Positions 42,423 to 51,657 of a stretch of DNA of 61,450 nt are shown one piece after another; positions within the stretch are counted from its first letter, which is position 1; the number at the start of each line of letters is the position of its first letter. The position numbers and the translations under genes were made by a program. Source of the DNA: Propylenella binzhouense (GTDB lineage: Bacteria; Pseudomonadota; Alphaproteobacteria; Rhizobiales; Afifellaceae); contig NZ_SPKJ01000014.1 of the NCBI RefSeq assembly GCF_009866965.1, positions 1 through 61,450 of the forward strand. Direction: 5' to 3'. The notes under the pieces are model-generated. The model had not been told where the DNA came from, did not search any database, and was given only the letters and a program-made list of their open reading frames with translations.

Positions 42423-43364
42423 ATGACCTTCCAAGTCGCGGTCCAGATGGACCACATTTCCGGCATCAGCATCGCCGGCGACACGACCTTCGCACTGATG
42501 CTCGAGGCGCAGCGGCGCGGGCATTCGCTGCTCCACTACACGCCGGAGCGGCTGTCGCTCCGGAACGGCCGCGTGAGCGCCCCGATGGAGCCGGTCAAGG
42601 TCGCCGAGGAGCAGGGCCGCCACGCACAGCTCGGCGCGCTGCGGACCGTCGATCTCGGCGAATGCGACATCGTCCTCATGCGGCAGGACCCGCCCTTCGA
42701 CATGGCCTACATCACGGCTACGCACATCCTGGAAATGGCGCCGCCCGCCACGCTGGTCGTGAACGACCCGAAGGAGGTGCGGAACGCGCCGGAGAAGCTC
42801 TACGTGATGGCCTATCCGGAGCTGATGCCGGAAACGCTCATCACGCGCGACCCCGAAGCGGTCCGCGCGTTCCGCAAGGAGTTCGGCGACATCATCGTGA
42901 AGCCGCTCTACGGCAACGGGGGCGCGGCCGTGTTCCGGCTCCGCGAGGACGACGAGAACCTCTCGGCCCTTCTCGAGATCTTCGTCGACCGCTTCCGCGA
43001 GCCCTTCGTAGTGCAGCGCTACCTGCCGGCCGTCCGCCAGGGCGACAAGCGCATCATCCTCGTCGAGGGCGAGCCGGTCGGCGCGATCAACCGCATCCCG
43101 GCGCTCGGCGATGCACGCTCCAACATGCATGTCGGCGGCAAGGCGACGCCCGCGGAGATGACCGACCGCGACCGCGAGATCTGCGCGCGGATCGGACCGG
43201 ACCTGAAGGCGCGCGGCCTCCTCCTCGTCGGCATCGACGTGATCGGCGACTGCCTGACGGAGATCAACGTGACCTCCCCGACGGGAATCCGCGAGGTGAA
43301 GCGATTCGGCGGGGCCGACATCGCAGCCCTGGTCTGGGACGCGATCGAGGCGAAGAAGGGCTGA
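42423..43364 (+). CDS. gshB: Glutathione synthetase
   Basis: 313 residues. ATP-grasp enzyme making glutathione from gamma-glutamylcysteine and glycine. Motifs: [30 protein letters not shown] (start), [34 protein letters not shown] and the end [26 protein letters not shown]. The ATG at 42423 matches the conserved N-terminus; a longer reading is rejected. It follows yraN by 60 bp. Confidence 0.97.
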   Translation: MTFQVAVQMDHISGISIAGDTTFALMLEAQRRGHSLLHYTPERLSLRNGRVSAPMEPVKVAEEQGRHAQLGALRTVDLGECDIVLMRQDPPFDMAYITATHILEMAPPATLVVNDPKEVRNAPEKLYVMAYPELMPETLITRDPEAVRAFRKEFGDIIVKPLYGNGGAAVFRLREDDENLSALLEIFVDRFREPFVVQRYLPAVRQGDKRIILVEGEPVGAINRIPALGDARSNMHVGGKATPAEMTDRDREICARIGPDLKARGLLLVGIDVIGDCLTEINVTSPTGIREVKRFGGADIAALVWDAIEAKKG

Positions 43365-43391
43365 GCGCCGGCCGCGCGGGCGACGGAGGAG

Positions 43392-43407
43392 CGCGCCCCG
43401 GGGCGCG
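43392..43407. terminator. 16-bp perfect GC palindrome after gshB
   Basis: CGCGCCCCGGGGCGCG lies 27 bp past the gshB stop. A hairpin would have almost no loop unless the middle opens, and no U-run follows, so it is only a possible Rho-dependent pause or terminator. Confidence 0.35.
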
Positions 43408-43480
43408 ACCGCCCGTCATTGTGGCGGCAAAGTCGTTCTGGTATCCTGCAAGCAACGTCGGCCGCACCTGGAAGTGCAAC

Positions 43481-43582
43481 ATGCACGAATGGGTCCACTT
43501 TTTTCGTCAGATTCCCGACGAAATCTGGATAGCCTTCGCCATCGTGGTGGCCGGCATCGTCCTGGTGATAAAGGCCTTCTGA
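43481..43582 (+). CDS. 33-residue membrane miniprotein
   Basis: The frame starts MHEWVHFFRQIPDEIW and continues in one hydrophobic helix (about 16-31, IAFAIVVAGIVLVI) ending KAF. GGAAG lies six bases before the ATG. The amphipathic, aromatic N-terminus plus a single helix looks like a genuine small membrane protein and not noise. It is convergent with nth (13 bp) and downstream of gshB. Function unknown. Confidence 0.6.
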   Translation: MHEWVHFFRQIPDEIWIAFAIVVAGIVLVIKAF

Positions 43583-43595
43583 GGCCGCGGCCGGC

Positions 43596-44369
43596 TCAGG
43601 CCGTCACGGCCGGACCGGCGGCACCGACCGGGAGCGCTCCCGCCGGCCCGGTCTTCGCCGTGTAGCGGCAGATGTCGGCGATCGGGCAGACCGGGCAGTC
43701 GGGCTTGCGCGCCTTGCAGACATAGCGTCCGTGCAGGATCAGCCAGTGATGGGCGTGGCGCTTGAAGCGGTCGGGGACGACGCGCTCCAGGACCTGCTCC
43801 ACCTCGGCCGGATCCTTGCCCGGCGCGAGGCCGGTGCGGTTCGAGACCCGGAAGAGATGGGTGTCGACCGCGATCACCGGCTCCCCGAAGGCGGTGTTGA
43901 GCACGACGTTCGCGGTCTTCCGCCCGACGCCGGGGAGCCGCTCCAGCGCCTCGCGGTCGCGCGGGACCTCGCCGCCGAATTCCTCCGCCAGGATGCGGGA
44001 GAGCGCGATGACGTTCTTCGCCTTGTTGCGGAAGAGGCCGATCGTGCGGATGCAGTCCACCAGCCGCGCCTCGCCGAGCGCGACCATCTTCGCGGGCGTA
44101 TCGGCGACCGCGAAGAGCGCGCGCGTCGCCTTGTTGACCCCGGCGTCGGTCGCCTGCGCGGAGAGGACGACGGCGACGAGGAGCGTATACGGGTTGACGT
44201 ATTCGAGCTCGCCCTTCGGCTCCGGCAGGCGCGCCTGGAAGCGCTCGAAGACCGTCTCGATCTCCGCCTTGGTGAGCCGGCTGCGCGGCAGGCGCGCGCG
44301 CTTCGCGGAAGCCCGGGGCTTGGCGGATCGCGGGGCGGCGCGGGCGTCCGCGGGCGTGGCTTTTGACAT
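43596..44369 (-). CDS. nth: Endonuclease III
   Basis: 257 residues. DNA glycosylase/AP lyase for oxidised pyrimidines. The helix-hairpin-helix LPGVGRKTANVVL carries the catalytic Lys; the catalytic Asp is in AVDTHLFRVSNR. The 4Fe-4S motif is CKARKPDCPVCPIADIC (C-x6-C-x2-C-x5-C). The ATG at 44369 is chosen because upstream codons overlap the divergent promoter. A basic Ala/Arg/Pro-rich extension of about 35 residues precedes the domain and probably binds DNA. Confidence 0.95.
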   Translation of the reverse strand: MSKATPADARAAPRSAKPRASAKRARLPRSRLTKAEIETVFERFQARLPEPKGELEYVNPYTLLVAVVLSAQATDAGVNKATRALFAVADTPAKMVALGEARLVDCIRTIGLFRNKAKNVIALSRILAEEFGGEVPRDREALERLPGVGRKTANVVLNTAFGEPVIAVDTHLFRVSNRTGLAPGKDPAEVEQVLERVVPDRFKRHAHHWLILHGRYVCKARKPDCPVCPIADICRYTAKTGPAGALPVGAAGPAVTA

Positions 44370-44391
44370 CGGCTCTCTATATTGAGGGGCC

Positions 44392-44874
44392 ATGACCGCG
44401 CGCAACGGAATTGCGGATCCCATCTTCTCGGCCACGCTGACGCCGTACCGCTCGCTCTCGCCGGCCGGCTTCGGCATCCTCATGGGCTTCGTCGGCGCGA
44501 CCTGCTTCGGCGCGGGGCTGCTCTTCTGGGCGATCGGCGCCTGGCCGATCGTCGGCTTCATGGGGCTCGACGTGCTGGCGATCTACGCCGCCTTCCGGCT
44601 CAACTACCGCTCCGCACGCGCCTACGAGGAGATCGTGGTCTCGCGCGACGAACTGCTCATCCGCAAGGTCACCCCGCGGGGGCGCGCGCGCGAAATTCGC
44701 TTCAATCCCTACTGGGTGCGCCTCGAGATCCGCGAGCTCGAGGACGAGGGCGTGACCCACCTCACGGTCCGCTCGCGCAGCGAGAGCGTTCCGGTCGCGA
44801 CCTTCCTCAACCCGGACGACCGCAAGAGCTTCGCGCAGGCCTTCGGCGCGGCGCTCGCCGAGGCGAGGCGCTGA
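44392..44874 (+). CDS. DUF2244 membrane protein
   Basis: 160 residues, two adjacent transmembrane helices (about 27-70) followed by a soluble beta-rich domain. The features LTPYRSLSP, GFVGATCF and the later WVRLEI and FLNPDDRKSFAQAF are those of DUF2244 proteins. Function unknown; the family often lies near nth in Alphaproteobacteria. Only 22 bp separates its start from that of nth, so the promoters overlap. Confidence 0.88.
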   Translation: MTARNGIADPIFSATLTPYRSLSPAGFGILMGFVGATCFGAGLLFWAIGAWPIVGFMGLDVLAIYAAFRLNYRSARAYEEIVVSRDELLIRKVTPRGRAREIRFNPYWVRLEIRELEDEGVTHLTVRSRSESVPVATFLNPDDRKSFAQAFGAALAEARR

Positions 44875-44937
44875 GGCGCAAGAATCGGGTGGCGAGCACT
44901 GCCGCGCGGGCGCATGTTGCGCCGCAGGAGGCGAGTC

Positions 44938-45849
44938 ATGGCTTTCGCAGAGACCCTGGCCGGTTTCGACCCGGCCCCCGAACCGATCAGAACGGCAACC
45001 GCGTGCCCGGCGTCCGACTACGATGTCGTGCGCAGGGTCATCGAATATGTCTCGAACAACTGGCGCGAGCAGCCATCGCTCGAGCGGATCGCGGAGGTGG
45101 CCGGCATGGATCCGTTCCGCCTGCAGAAGCTCTTCACGCGCTGGGCGGGGCTCTCGCCGAAGGCGTTCCTCCAGGCGCTGACGCTGAAGCACGCGCGCGC
45201 GCTCCTGCAGGATTCCGCGACGGTGCTCGACGCGGCCTACGAGGTCGGCCTCTCCGGCCCGGCGCGGCTGCACGACCTCTTCGTCACGCACGAGGCGCTG
45301 ACGCCGGGCGCCTACCGGGCGCGCGGCGCCGGCCTGATCATCCGGTGGGGCTTCCACGAATCCCCGTTCGGGCTCGCGCTCGTGATGGCGACGGAACGCG
45401 GGCTGGCCGGCCTCGCCTTCGCGGATCCGGGGGAAGAGGACAAGGTGTTCGCCGACATGAGCGCGCGCTGGCCGCAGGCGGACTATGTCGAGGACGTGCC
45501 CGGCACAGCCGCGCTCTCCCGCCGCATCTTCGATCCGGCGGAATGGCGGCCGGACCGCCCGCTCCGGGTCGTCATGATCGGCACGGACTTCGAGGTGCGC
45601 GTGTGGCAGACCCTGCTCGCGGTGCCGCTCGGCAGGCTGACCACCTACGGCGACATCGCCGGCCGGATCGCCAACCCGAAGGCGGCGCGCGCGGTCGGCG
45701 CGGCGATCGGCCGAAACCCGATCTCCTTCGTCGTGCCGTGTCATCGCATTATCGGCGGGACCGGCAGCCTGACCGGATACCACTGGGGCCTGACGCGCAA
45801 GCGCGCCATCATCGGATGGGAATCGGGGATCGCCGGCCAGGCGTCTTGA
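44938..45849 (+). CDS. Ada-like protein: AraC-type HTH plus O6-methylguanine-DNA methyltransferase
   Basis: 303 residues. The AraC-type helix-turn-helix (about 30-125, LERIAEVAGMDPFRLQKLFTRWAGLSPK) is followed by the methyltransferase domain (about 145-295) with acceptor Cys268 in FVVPCHRII. The N-terminal Ada zinc domain that takes methyl groups from phosphotriesters is absent, so it can repair O6-methylguanine but cannot be switched on as in E. coli Ada. The ATG at 44938 has GGAGG seven bases upstream; an ATG eight codons earlier has no such site. Confidence 0.93.
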   Translation: MAFAETLAGFDPAPEPIRTATACPASDYDVVRRVIEYVSNNWREQPSLERIAEVAGMDPFRLQKLFTRWAGLSPKAFLQALTLKHARALLQDSATVLDAAYEVGLSGPARLHDLFVTHEALTPGAYRARGAGLIIRWGFHESPFGLALVMATERGLAGLAFADPGEEDKVFADMSARWPQADYVEDVPGTAALSRRIFDPAEWRPDRPLRVVMIGTDFEVRVWQTLLAVPLGRLTTYGDIAGRIANPKAARAVGAAIGRNPISFVVPCHRIIGGTGSLTGYHWGLTRKRAIIGWESGIAGQAS

Positions 45850-45928
45850 CGGCCGGACGAATCCCGACCATCTGTTCCTTAGAACCGTTCCAATCTTATG
45901 GTCGGAGCGGCAGCAGGGAACGACGTCG

Positions 45929-46486
45929 ATGTTCATCCAGACCGAAGAGACGCCCAATCCGGCCACGCTGAAGTTCATTCCGGGCCGGGCCGTCCTTCCG
46001 GGCGACCCGCGCGACTTCCGCACCCCCGGCGACGCGGAGGTCTCGCCGCTCGCCGCCCGCATCTTCGCGGTCGACGGCGTCAACGGCGTCTTCCTCGGCC
46101 ACGACTTCATCACCGTGACCAAGGGCCGTGCCGAGTGGCAGCACATCAAGCCTGCCGTGCTCGGCGCGATCATGGAGCACTACATGTCCGGCGCGCCCGT
46201 TCTTGCGGAGGCGCGGGGCGCCCGCACGGCCGACGAGGAAGATTTCGCCGACGAGGATTCCGGCACCGTCTCCGTAATCAAGGAGCTGATCGAGACCCGC
46301 GTCCGGCCCGCGGTCGCGAATGACGGCGGCGACATCACCTTCCAGGGCTTCCGCGACGGCGTGGTCTATCTCCACATGCGCGGCGCCTGCTCGGGGTGCC
46401 CCTCCTCCACGGCGACGCTGAAGCAGGGGATCGAGAACCTGCTCCGGCACTTCGTGCCCGAGGTGATGGAAGTCCGCCCGGTCTGA
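45929..46486 (+). CDS. NifU-like iron-sulfur scaffold (Nfu family)
   Basis: 185 residues. The N-terminal Nfu domain (1-90) begins MFIQTEETPNPATLKFIPG, the C-terminal NifU domain (115-183) has the cluster ligands Cys154 and Cys157 in GACSGCPSS. It delivers 4Fe-4S clusters to target enzymes. Length and both domains match mitochondrial NFU1 and its alphaproteobacterial relatives. It stands alone with a hairpin terminator after it. Confidence 0.95.
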   Translation: MFIQTEETPNPATLKFIPGRAVLPGDPRDFRTPGDAEVSPLAARIFAVDGVNGVFLGHDFITVTKGRAEWQHIKPAVLGAIMEHYMSGAPVLAEARGARTADEEDFADEDSGTVSVIKELIETRVRPAVANDGGDITFQGFRDGVVYLHMRGACSGCPSSTATLKQGIENLLRHFVPEVMEVRPV

Positions 46487-46530
46487 ACGGCCCGCCCGGA
46501 GCGCGTCCGGGCGCCGGCGACGGCGATCCC

Positions 46531-46551
46531 CGGCCGCCGCGCGGCCGTTTT
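46531..46551 (+). terminator. Intrinsic terminator after the Nfu gene
   Basis: CGGCCG (46531-46536), loop CCGCG, CGGCCG (46542-46547), then TTTT (46548-46551). A short GC stem with a U-tract, 45 bp past the stop and before tsaB. Confidence 0.6.
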
Positions 46552-46620
46552 CGCTTGCGGCGCCGGGCCGCCGGCGGCTAGCGCTGTCGGCGACCGTTTG
46601 AACTGCCCCAGCGCCTCCGG

Positions 46621-47304
46621 ATGCTTCTCGCCATCGACACCGCCGGCCCGAACTGCGCCGCCGCCCTTGCGCGCGCGGGCGAGGACGGGTCCGCCGAGAT
46701 CCTGGCGCGGCGGGAGATCCGGGTCGAGCGCGGCCATGCCGAGCACCTCTTCCCGCTCGTCGAGGCGGTCCTCGCGGATGCCGCCATCGGCTATCCGGAC
46801 CTCGACCGGATCGCCGTCACCGTCGGACCGGGCTCCTTCACGGGCGTGCGGGTCGGCGTCGCCGCCGCGCGCGGCCTCGCGCTCGCGCTCGGCCGTCCGG
46901 CCTGCGGGATCGGCGTGCTCGAGGCATTGCTCTTTCCGCTCCGGAGCGCCGGCGGCACCGCGGTCGCGGCGCTCGACGCCAAGCGCGAGGAGGTCTACGC
47001 CGCCATCGCCACGCAGGACGGCTTGAACCTCCCGCCGTGCCTGTTGGACTATGACGGCCTGACGAAGCGAATCGAAGAATTCGGAGCGCCCCTCATCCTG
47101 ACCGGTTCCGCCGCGCCCGCCCTGAAGACGCGCCTTGCCGCGATCGGCCTCGCCGCCGAGACCGCGACGGCCGCCGACCATGCCGACATCGCCGCGGTGG
47201 CCGGGCTCGCGCTCGCAGGCGCCGGCATATCGCCGCCGCGGCCGCTCTACCTGAGGCCGCCGGACGCCAAGCCGCAGGCGGGAAAGGCGATCGCACGGGC
47301 ATGA
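46621..47304 (+). CDS. tsaB: TsaB, tRNA threonylcarbamoyladenosine biosynthesis protein
   Basis: 227 residues. An ASKHA-fold partner of TsaD, needed for t6A at position 37 of ANN-decoding tRNAs. Landmarks: MLLAIDTAGPNCAAALAR, GHAEHLFPLVEAVLADA, RIAVTVGPGSFTGVRVGVAAARGLALALG and ALDAKREEVYAA. It overlaps rimI by 4 bp, forming the common tsaB-rimI pair. Confidence 0.95.
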   Translation: MLLAIDTAGPNCAAALARAGEDGSAEILARREIRVERGHAEHLFPLVEAVLADAAIGYPDLDRIAVTVGPGSFTGVRVGVAAARGLALALGRPACGIGVLEALLFPLRSAGGTAVAALDAKREEVYAAIATQDGLNLPPCLLDYDGLTKRIEEFGAPLILTGSAAPALKTRLAAIGLAAETATAADHADIAAVAGLALAGAGISPPRPLYLRPPDAKPQAGKAIARA

Positions 47305-47789
47305 GAGCCACCTTCGGACGATCCTCGACCGCGGTCGGCGCCGCGGGCATAGACGATTGCGATCTCCTCGCCGACATCCACGGCGCGGCGTTCCGGCGCG
47401 GCTGGAGCGCCGCCGAGTTCGAGGCGATGCTCAGCCAGCCGGGCACCCATGCGCTGATCGCCGACTACCGCAACCCGATCGGGCGGATCACCCGCGGCGG
47501 CTTCGCGCTCTACCGCATCGTGGCCGACGAGGGCGAGGTGATCTCGATCGCGGTGACGGACGATTGCCGGCGCCGCGGGCTCGGCCGCGCGCTGCTCGAG
47601 GAACTGCTCCGGCACTGCTACCGCGAGCACGTGGTCTCCGTGACGCTCGAGGTGGAGGAGGCGAACACGCCGGCGATCGCGCTCTACCAGGCCTTCGATT
47701 TCGAGGTCGTCGGCGAGCGGCCCGGATATTACGCGCAGGGCCGGCCGCGGCCGAGCGGCGCCGTGGTCATGCGCCGGAAGCTCCGCTGA
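47301..47789 (+). CDS. rimI: RimI-like GNAT N-acetyltransferase
   Basis: 162 residues, single GNAT domain: the acetyl-CoA site is DDCRRRGLGRALLEELL, preceded by ADEGEVISIAVTD and followed by VTLEVEEANTPAIALYQAFDFEVVGERPGYY. In E. coli RimI acetylates ribosomal protein S18; here the role is by analogy. Coupled to tsaB. Confidence 0.93.
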   Translation: MRATFGRSSTAVGAAGIDDCDLLADIHGAAFRRGWSAAEFEAMLSQPGTHALIADYRNPIGRITRGGFALYRIVADEGEVISIAVTDDCRRRGLGRALLEELLRHCYREHVVSVTLEVEEANTPAIALYQAFDFEVVGERPGYYAQGRPRPSGAVVMRRKLR

Positions 47790-47847
47790 GGCGCCGGCGG
47801 GCGCACGCCTTGCCGGAACCCGGCCGCCGGACTATCGGGTCCCGCAG

Positions 47848-48696
47848 ATGAACGACCAAGCGCCGCGCCAGGGACCTCTCGAGCAGATCCGCCTCTGGGG
47901 CACGGCCGTCCTCGCCGGGCTGGCGCTCGCCGTGCTCGTCCCCTTCCACCTCGCCGGCGTCGTGATCGGCGGGCGCGCCGCGAGCGCCGTGACGGTGCTG
48001 TGGCACCGCTTCGTGATGCGGCTCGTGGGCATTCGCGTTCACGTCACGGGGGAGATCGCCCGCGACCGCCCCCTCCTCCTCCTCGCCAACCACATCTCGT
48101 GGCTCGACATCACGGTGCTCGCGAGCGTCGCGCCCGTTTCCTTCGTCGCGAAGAAGGAGGTGGCGGGCTGGGGCGTGTTCGGCTGGCTCGCGAAGCTGCA
48201 GCGCTCCGTCTTCGTCGACCGCGAGCGGCGGCACGCGACCGGCGCGTCCGCCGAGGAGGTCGCGGAGCGGCTCTCGGCCGGCGACATCATCCTCCTCTTC
48301 GCGGAAGGCACCTCGAGCGACGGCAACCGCGTCCTCCCGTTCCGCTCGGCACTCGTCGGCGCCGCCCAGCGGCTGATCGAAGGCGGCGGCGGGGCGACCG
48401 TGCAGCCGGTCGCGATCGCCTATCGCAGCATGCTCGGCATTCCGCTCGGCCGCCAGCACAGGCCCGAGATCGCCTGGTACGGCGACATGGACCTGCTGCC
48501 GCATCTCTCGCACCTTCTGGGGCTCGGCGGGATCGACGTCGAGATCGTGTTCGCCCCGCCGCGCCGGCTCCGCGCCTCCGACGACCGCAAGCGGGTGACC
48601 GCGGAGGCCGGACAGGCGGTGCGCCGCGTGGTCGCCGGCCTCAACGCCGGACGCAGGCCGGAGGATTTGCTCGCGGCGCTGCCGAAGCACCCCTAG
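47848..48696 (+). CDS. plsC: 1-acyl-sn-glycerol-3-phosphate acyltransferase (PlsC family)
   Basis: 282 residues. Second acylation step of phosphatidic acid synthesis. An N-terminal membrane helix (about 18-45) precedes the acyltransferase domain with NHISWLD (the HxxxxD catalytic motif) and LLFAEGTSSDGNRVLPFRSALV (the EGT motif). The start is ATG at 47848. It lies 58 bp after rimI and 66 bp before miaB on the same strand. Some family members make ornithine lipids (OlsA), which cannot be excluded. Confidence 0.9.
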   Translation: MNDQAPRQGPLEQIRLWGTAVLAGLALAVLVPFHLAGVVIGGRAASAVTVLWHRFVMRLVGIRVHVTGEIARDRPLLLLANHISWLDITVLASVAPVSFVAKKEVAGWGVFGWLAKLQRSVFVDRERRHATGASAEEVAERLSAGDIILLFAEGTSSDGNRVLPFRSALVGAAQRLIEGGGGATVQPVAIAYRSMLGIPLGRQHRPEIAWYGDMDLLPHLSHLLGLGGIDVEIVFAPPRRLRASDDRKRVTAEAGQAVRRVVAGLNAGRRPEDLLAALPKHP

Positions 48697-48762
48697 CCGC
48701 CGGGCCGCATTTGTTCTAGAGCGGGCCGGAGCGCAACATTCCGGATGCGGCATCGCCCTCGA

Positions 48763-50133
48763 ATGGCCGAGGCAAAGAAAGTCTTCATCAAGACCTATGG
48801 CTGCCAGATGAACGTCTACGATTCCGGTCGTATGGCGGATGTTCTGGCGCGCGAAGGCTATGAGGCGGCGGAGGCGCCCGAGGGCGCCGATCTCGTCGTG
48901 CTCAACACCTGCCACATCCGCGAGAAGGCGGCCGAGAAGGTCTATTCCGAGATCGGCCGGCTGCGGATCCTGAAGGAGCGCGCGCGCAGCGCCGGACGCG
49001 ACCTCCGGATCGCCGTCGCCGGCTGCGTCGCCCAGGCCGAAGGCGCGGAGATCGTGGCGCGGGCGCCCGCCGTCGACGCCGTGGTCGGGCCGCAGAGTTA
49101 TCACCGGCTGCCGGCGATCCTGGAACGGGCTCGGACGGGCGGCCCGGCGGTGGAGACGGAGTTTCCGCCCGAGGACAAGTTCGACCACATGCCGCCGGTC
49201 GGCACCGCGGCACCGAAGCGGGGCCCGACGGCCTTCCTGACGGTCCAGGAAGGCTGCGACAAGTTCTGCACCTTCTGCGTCGTGCCCTATACGCGCGGCG
49301 CCGAAGCCTCGCGGCCCGTCGCCCGCATCGTCGAGGAGGCGGAGCGCCTCGCCGCCCAGGGCGTGCGCGAGCTGACGCTGCTCGGCCAGAACGTCAACGC
49401 CTATCGCGGCGCCGGGCCGGACGGCGCCTGGTCGCTCGCCCGCCTGCTTTCGCGGCTCGCCGCGCTGCCCGGCATCGAGCGGCTCCGCTACACGACCAGC
49501 CATCCCCGCGACATGGGCGAGGACCTGATCGCCGCGCATCGCGACCTCGACAGGCTGATGCCCTATCTGCACCTGCCCGTGCAGTCCGGCTCCGACCGGA
49601 TCCTGAAGGCGATGAACCGCCGCCACCGGCGCGACGACTATCTCCGGATCGTCGACCGGCTGCGCGCCGCGCGCCCCGACCTCGCGCTCTCGGGCGACTT
49701 CATCGTCGGTTTCCCCGGCGAGACCGATTCCGATTTCGAGGACACGATGCGGCTCGTCGAGACCGTCGGCTACGCCCAGGCCTATTCCTTCAAGTACAGC
49801 CCGCGGCCCGGCACGCCCGCGGCCGACAGCGCGGCGCACGTGCCCGAGCCCGTGAAGGCGGAGCGGCTGGCGCGGCTCCAGGACCTGCTCGATTGCCAGC
49901 AGAAGGCGTTCAACGCCGGCATGGCGGGGCGCACCGTCCCCGTGCTCCTCGAGAAGGCCGGCCGGCGGCCGGGCCAGCTCATCGGCCGCTCGCCCTGGCT
50001 CCAGGCCGTCCAGGTCGACGCGCCCCCGGCGCTGCTCGGCGCGATCGTCGACGTCCGCATCGTCGAAGCCGGATCGAACAGCCTTTTCGGCGCGTTGCCC
50101 GGGAACCGGGCAACGATGAGGGCCATCGCCTGA
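48763..50133 (+). CDS. miaB: MiaB, tRNA-2-methylthio-N6-dimethylallyladenosine synthase
   Basis: 456 residues from the ATG at 48763; one at 48745 would add six residues, and neither has a strong ribosome-binding site. The N-terminal domain binds an auxiliary cluster ([35 protein letters not shown]). The radical SAM motif is [15 protein letters not shown] (CxxxCxxC); a TRAM domain ends it. It methylthiolates i6A37 of tRNAs. It starts the conserved block miaB-phoH-ybeY-corC-lnt, where every neighbour overlaps. Confidence 0.96.
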   Translation: MAEAKKVFIKTYGCQMNVYDSGRMADVLAREGYEAAEAPEGADLVVLNTCHIREKAAEKVYSEIGRLRILKERARSAGRDLRIAVAGCVAQAEGAEIVARAPAVDAVVGPQSYHRLPAILERARTGGPAVETEFPPEDKFDHMPPVGTAAPKRGPTAFLTVQEGCDKFCTFCVVPYTRGAEASRPVARIVEEAERLAAQGVRELTLLGQNVNAYRGAGPDGAWSLARLLSRLAALPGIERLRYTTSHPRDMGEDLIAAHRDLDRLMPYLHLPVQSGSDRILKAMNRRHRRDDYLRIVDRLRAARPDLALSGDFIVGFPGETDSDFEDTMRLVETVGYAQAYSFKYSPRPGTPAADSAAHVPEPVKAERLARLQDLLDCQQKAFNAGMAGRTVPVLLEKAGRRPGQLIGRSPWLQAVQVDAPPALLGAIVDVRIVEAGSNSLFGALPGNRATMRAIA

Positions 50134-51167
50134 TGCCACCGCGCGGCGGAACCGGAGCAGCCGCGGCCGGACCTGCAGACCAGCGGATCGATCTCGTCTT
50201 CGAGAACAACCGTCTTGCGAGCGCGCTCTATGGCGAGTTCGACCAGAACCTCGCCCTCCTCGAGAAGCGCCTCGGCGTCGATGCGCGCGCGCGCGGCAAC
50301 ACGGTCACGATCTCCGGCGGCCCGGTAGCGGTGAACCAGGCCCGGCGGGTGCTGGAATCGCTCTACGACCGCCTGCTCGAGGGCCACGAGGTGCTGCAGG
50401 GCGACGTCGAGGGCGCCGTCCGCATGGCCGAGATGGCGGATGCGCAGCTCTCGCTGCCGACGCTCGAGGAATCGGGACGGATGCGCTTCGCCCGCGTCTC
50501 CACGCGCAAGAAGTCGGTGGTCGCCCGCACGCTCGCGCAGGACGCCTATATCCGCGCCATGGACCGGTGCGAGCTCGTCTTCGGCACCGGCCCGGCCGGC
50601 ACCGGCAAGACCTATCTCGCCGTCGCCTTCGCGGCCGCCATGCTGGAGCGCGGCGACGTCGACCGCATCATCCTGTGCCGCCCCGCCGTCGAGGCGGGAG
50701 AGCGGCTCGGCTTCCTGCCCGGCGACATGAAGGAGAAGGTCGACCCCTATCTCCGGCCGCTCTACGACGCGCTCTACGACATGATGCCGTCGGAACGCGT
50801 CGAGCGCGGCCTGCAGTCGGGCGCGATCGAGATCGCGCCGCTCGCCTTCATGCGCGGACGCACGCTCGCCCACGCCGCCGTCATCCTGGACGAGGCGCAG
50901 AACGCCACCTCCATGCAGATGAAGATGTTCCTCACGCGGCTCGGCGAAGGCTCCAAGATGTTCGTGACCGGCGATCCGACGCAGATCGACCTCCGGCCGG
51001 GCGAGGTCTCCGGCCTGGTGGAGGCGACCGCCATCCTGGAGGGCGTCGAAGGCGTGGCGATCTGCCGGTTCCGCGGCGAGGACGTGGTGCGCCACGCGCT
51101 CGTGCAGCGGATCGTGGCGGCCTACGAGCGCCAGCCGGACCGGCGGGAGCAGCGCCGTGACGGCTGA
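50133..51167 (+). CDS. PhoH-family NTPase
   Basis: 344 residues. A KH-like N-terminal part (about 20-120) precedes the P-loop domain with Walker A GPAGTGKTYLA, LGFLPGDMKEKVDPYLRPLYDAL and Walker B VILDEAQNAT. PhoH proteins are linked to RNA metabolism and often sit beside ybeY, as here. The ATG at 50133 shares its A with the miaB stop (TGATG); the stop is 11 bp inside ybeY. Confidence 0.95.
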   Translation: MPPRGGTGAAAAGPADQRIDLVFENNRLASALYGEFDQNLALLEKRLGVDARARGNTVTISGGPVAVNQARRVLESLYDRLLEGHEVLQGDVEGAVRMAEMADAQLSLPTLEESGRMRFARVSTRKKSVVARTLAQDAYIRAMDRCELVFGTGPAGTGKTYLAVAFAAAMLERGDVDRIILCRPAVEAGERLGFLPGDMKEKVDPYLRPLYDALYDMMPSERVERGLQSGAIEIAPLAFMRGRTLAHAAVILDEAQNATSMQMKMFLTRLGEGSKMFVTGDPTQIDLRPGEVSGLVEATAILEGVEGVAICRFRGEDVVRHALVQRIVAAYERQPDRREQRRDG

Positions 51168-51657
51168 GGCCCCGCGCGACCGGCCGGCGGCCGCGCTCGA
51201 CATCGCCGTCGAGGCGGGCGACTGGCCGCCCGCGGAACGGCTGGAGCGGATCGCGGAGAGCGCGGTCGCGACCGCCCTCGCGGAGGCCGGCGACCCTGTC
51301 TCGGACGGCGCCGAGATCAGCCTTCTCTTCACGGACGACGCGGCGATCCGCGAGCTCAACGCGCGCTGGCGCGGCAAGGACAGGCCCACCAACGTCCTCT
51401 CCTTCCCGCAGGCGCACGGGCCCCTTCTCGGCGACATCGTGCTGGCGGCGGAGACCGTCGCCAGCGAGGCCGGGCTTGCAGGACGACCGCTCGACCATCA
51501 TATCGCCCATTTGATCGTGCACGGCACACTGCATCTCCTCGGCTACGATCACGAGGAGGACGACGAAGCGGAACGGATGGAAGCGCTGGAACGGCAGGCC
51601 TTGTCCCGGATGGGCATACCCGACCCGTATCTCGCCTCCCCGATCGGAAATGACTGA
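51157..51657 (+). CDS. ybeY: YbeY endoribonuclease / rRNA maturation factor
   Basis: 166 residues from GTG at 51157. Zinc-site HGTLHLLGYDH (His-x3-His-x5-His) and the upstream RGKDRPTNVLSFPQ are both present. It processes 16S rRNA 3' ends and takes part in ribosome quality control. It overlaps phoH by 11 bp and corC by 8 bp. Confidence 0.96.
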   Translation: MTAEAPRDRPAAALDIAVEAGDWPPAERLERIAESAVATALAEAGDPVSDGAEISLLFTDDAAIRELNARWRGKDRPTNVLSFPQAHGPLLGDIVLAAETVASEAGLAGRPLDHHIAHLIVHGTLHLLGYDHEEDDEAERMEALERQALSRMGIPDPYLASPIGND

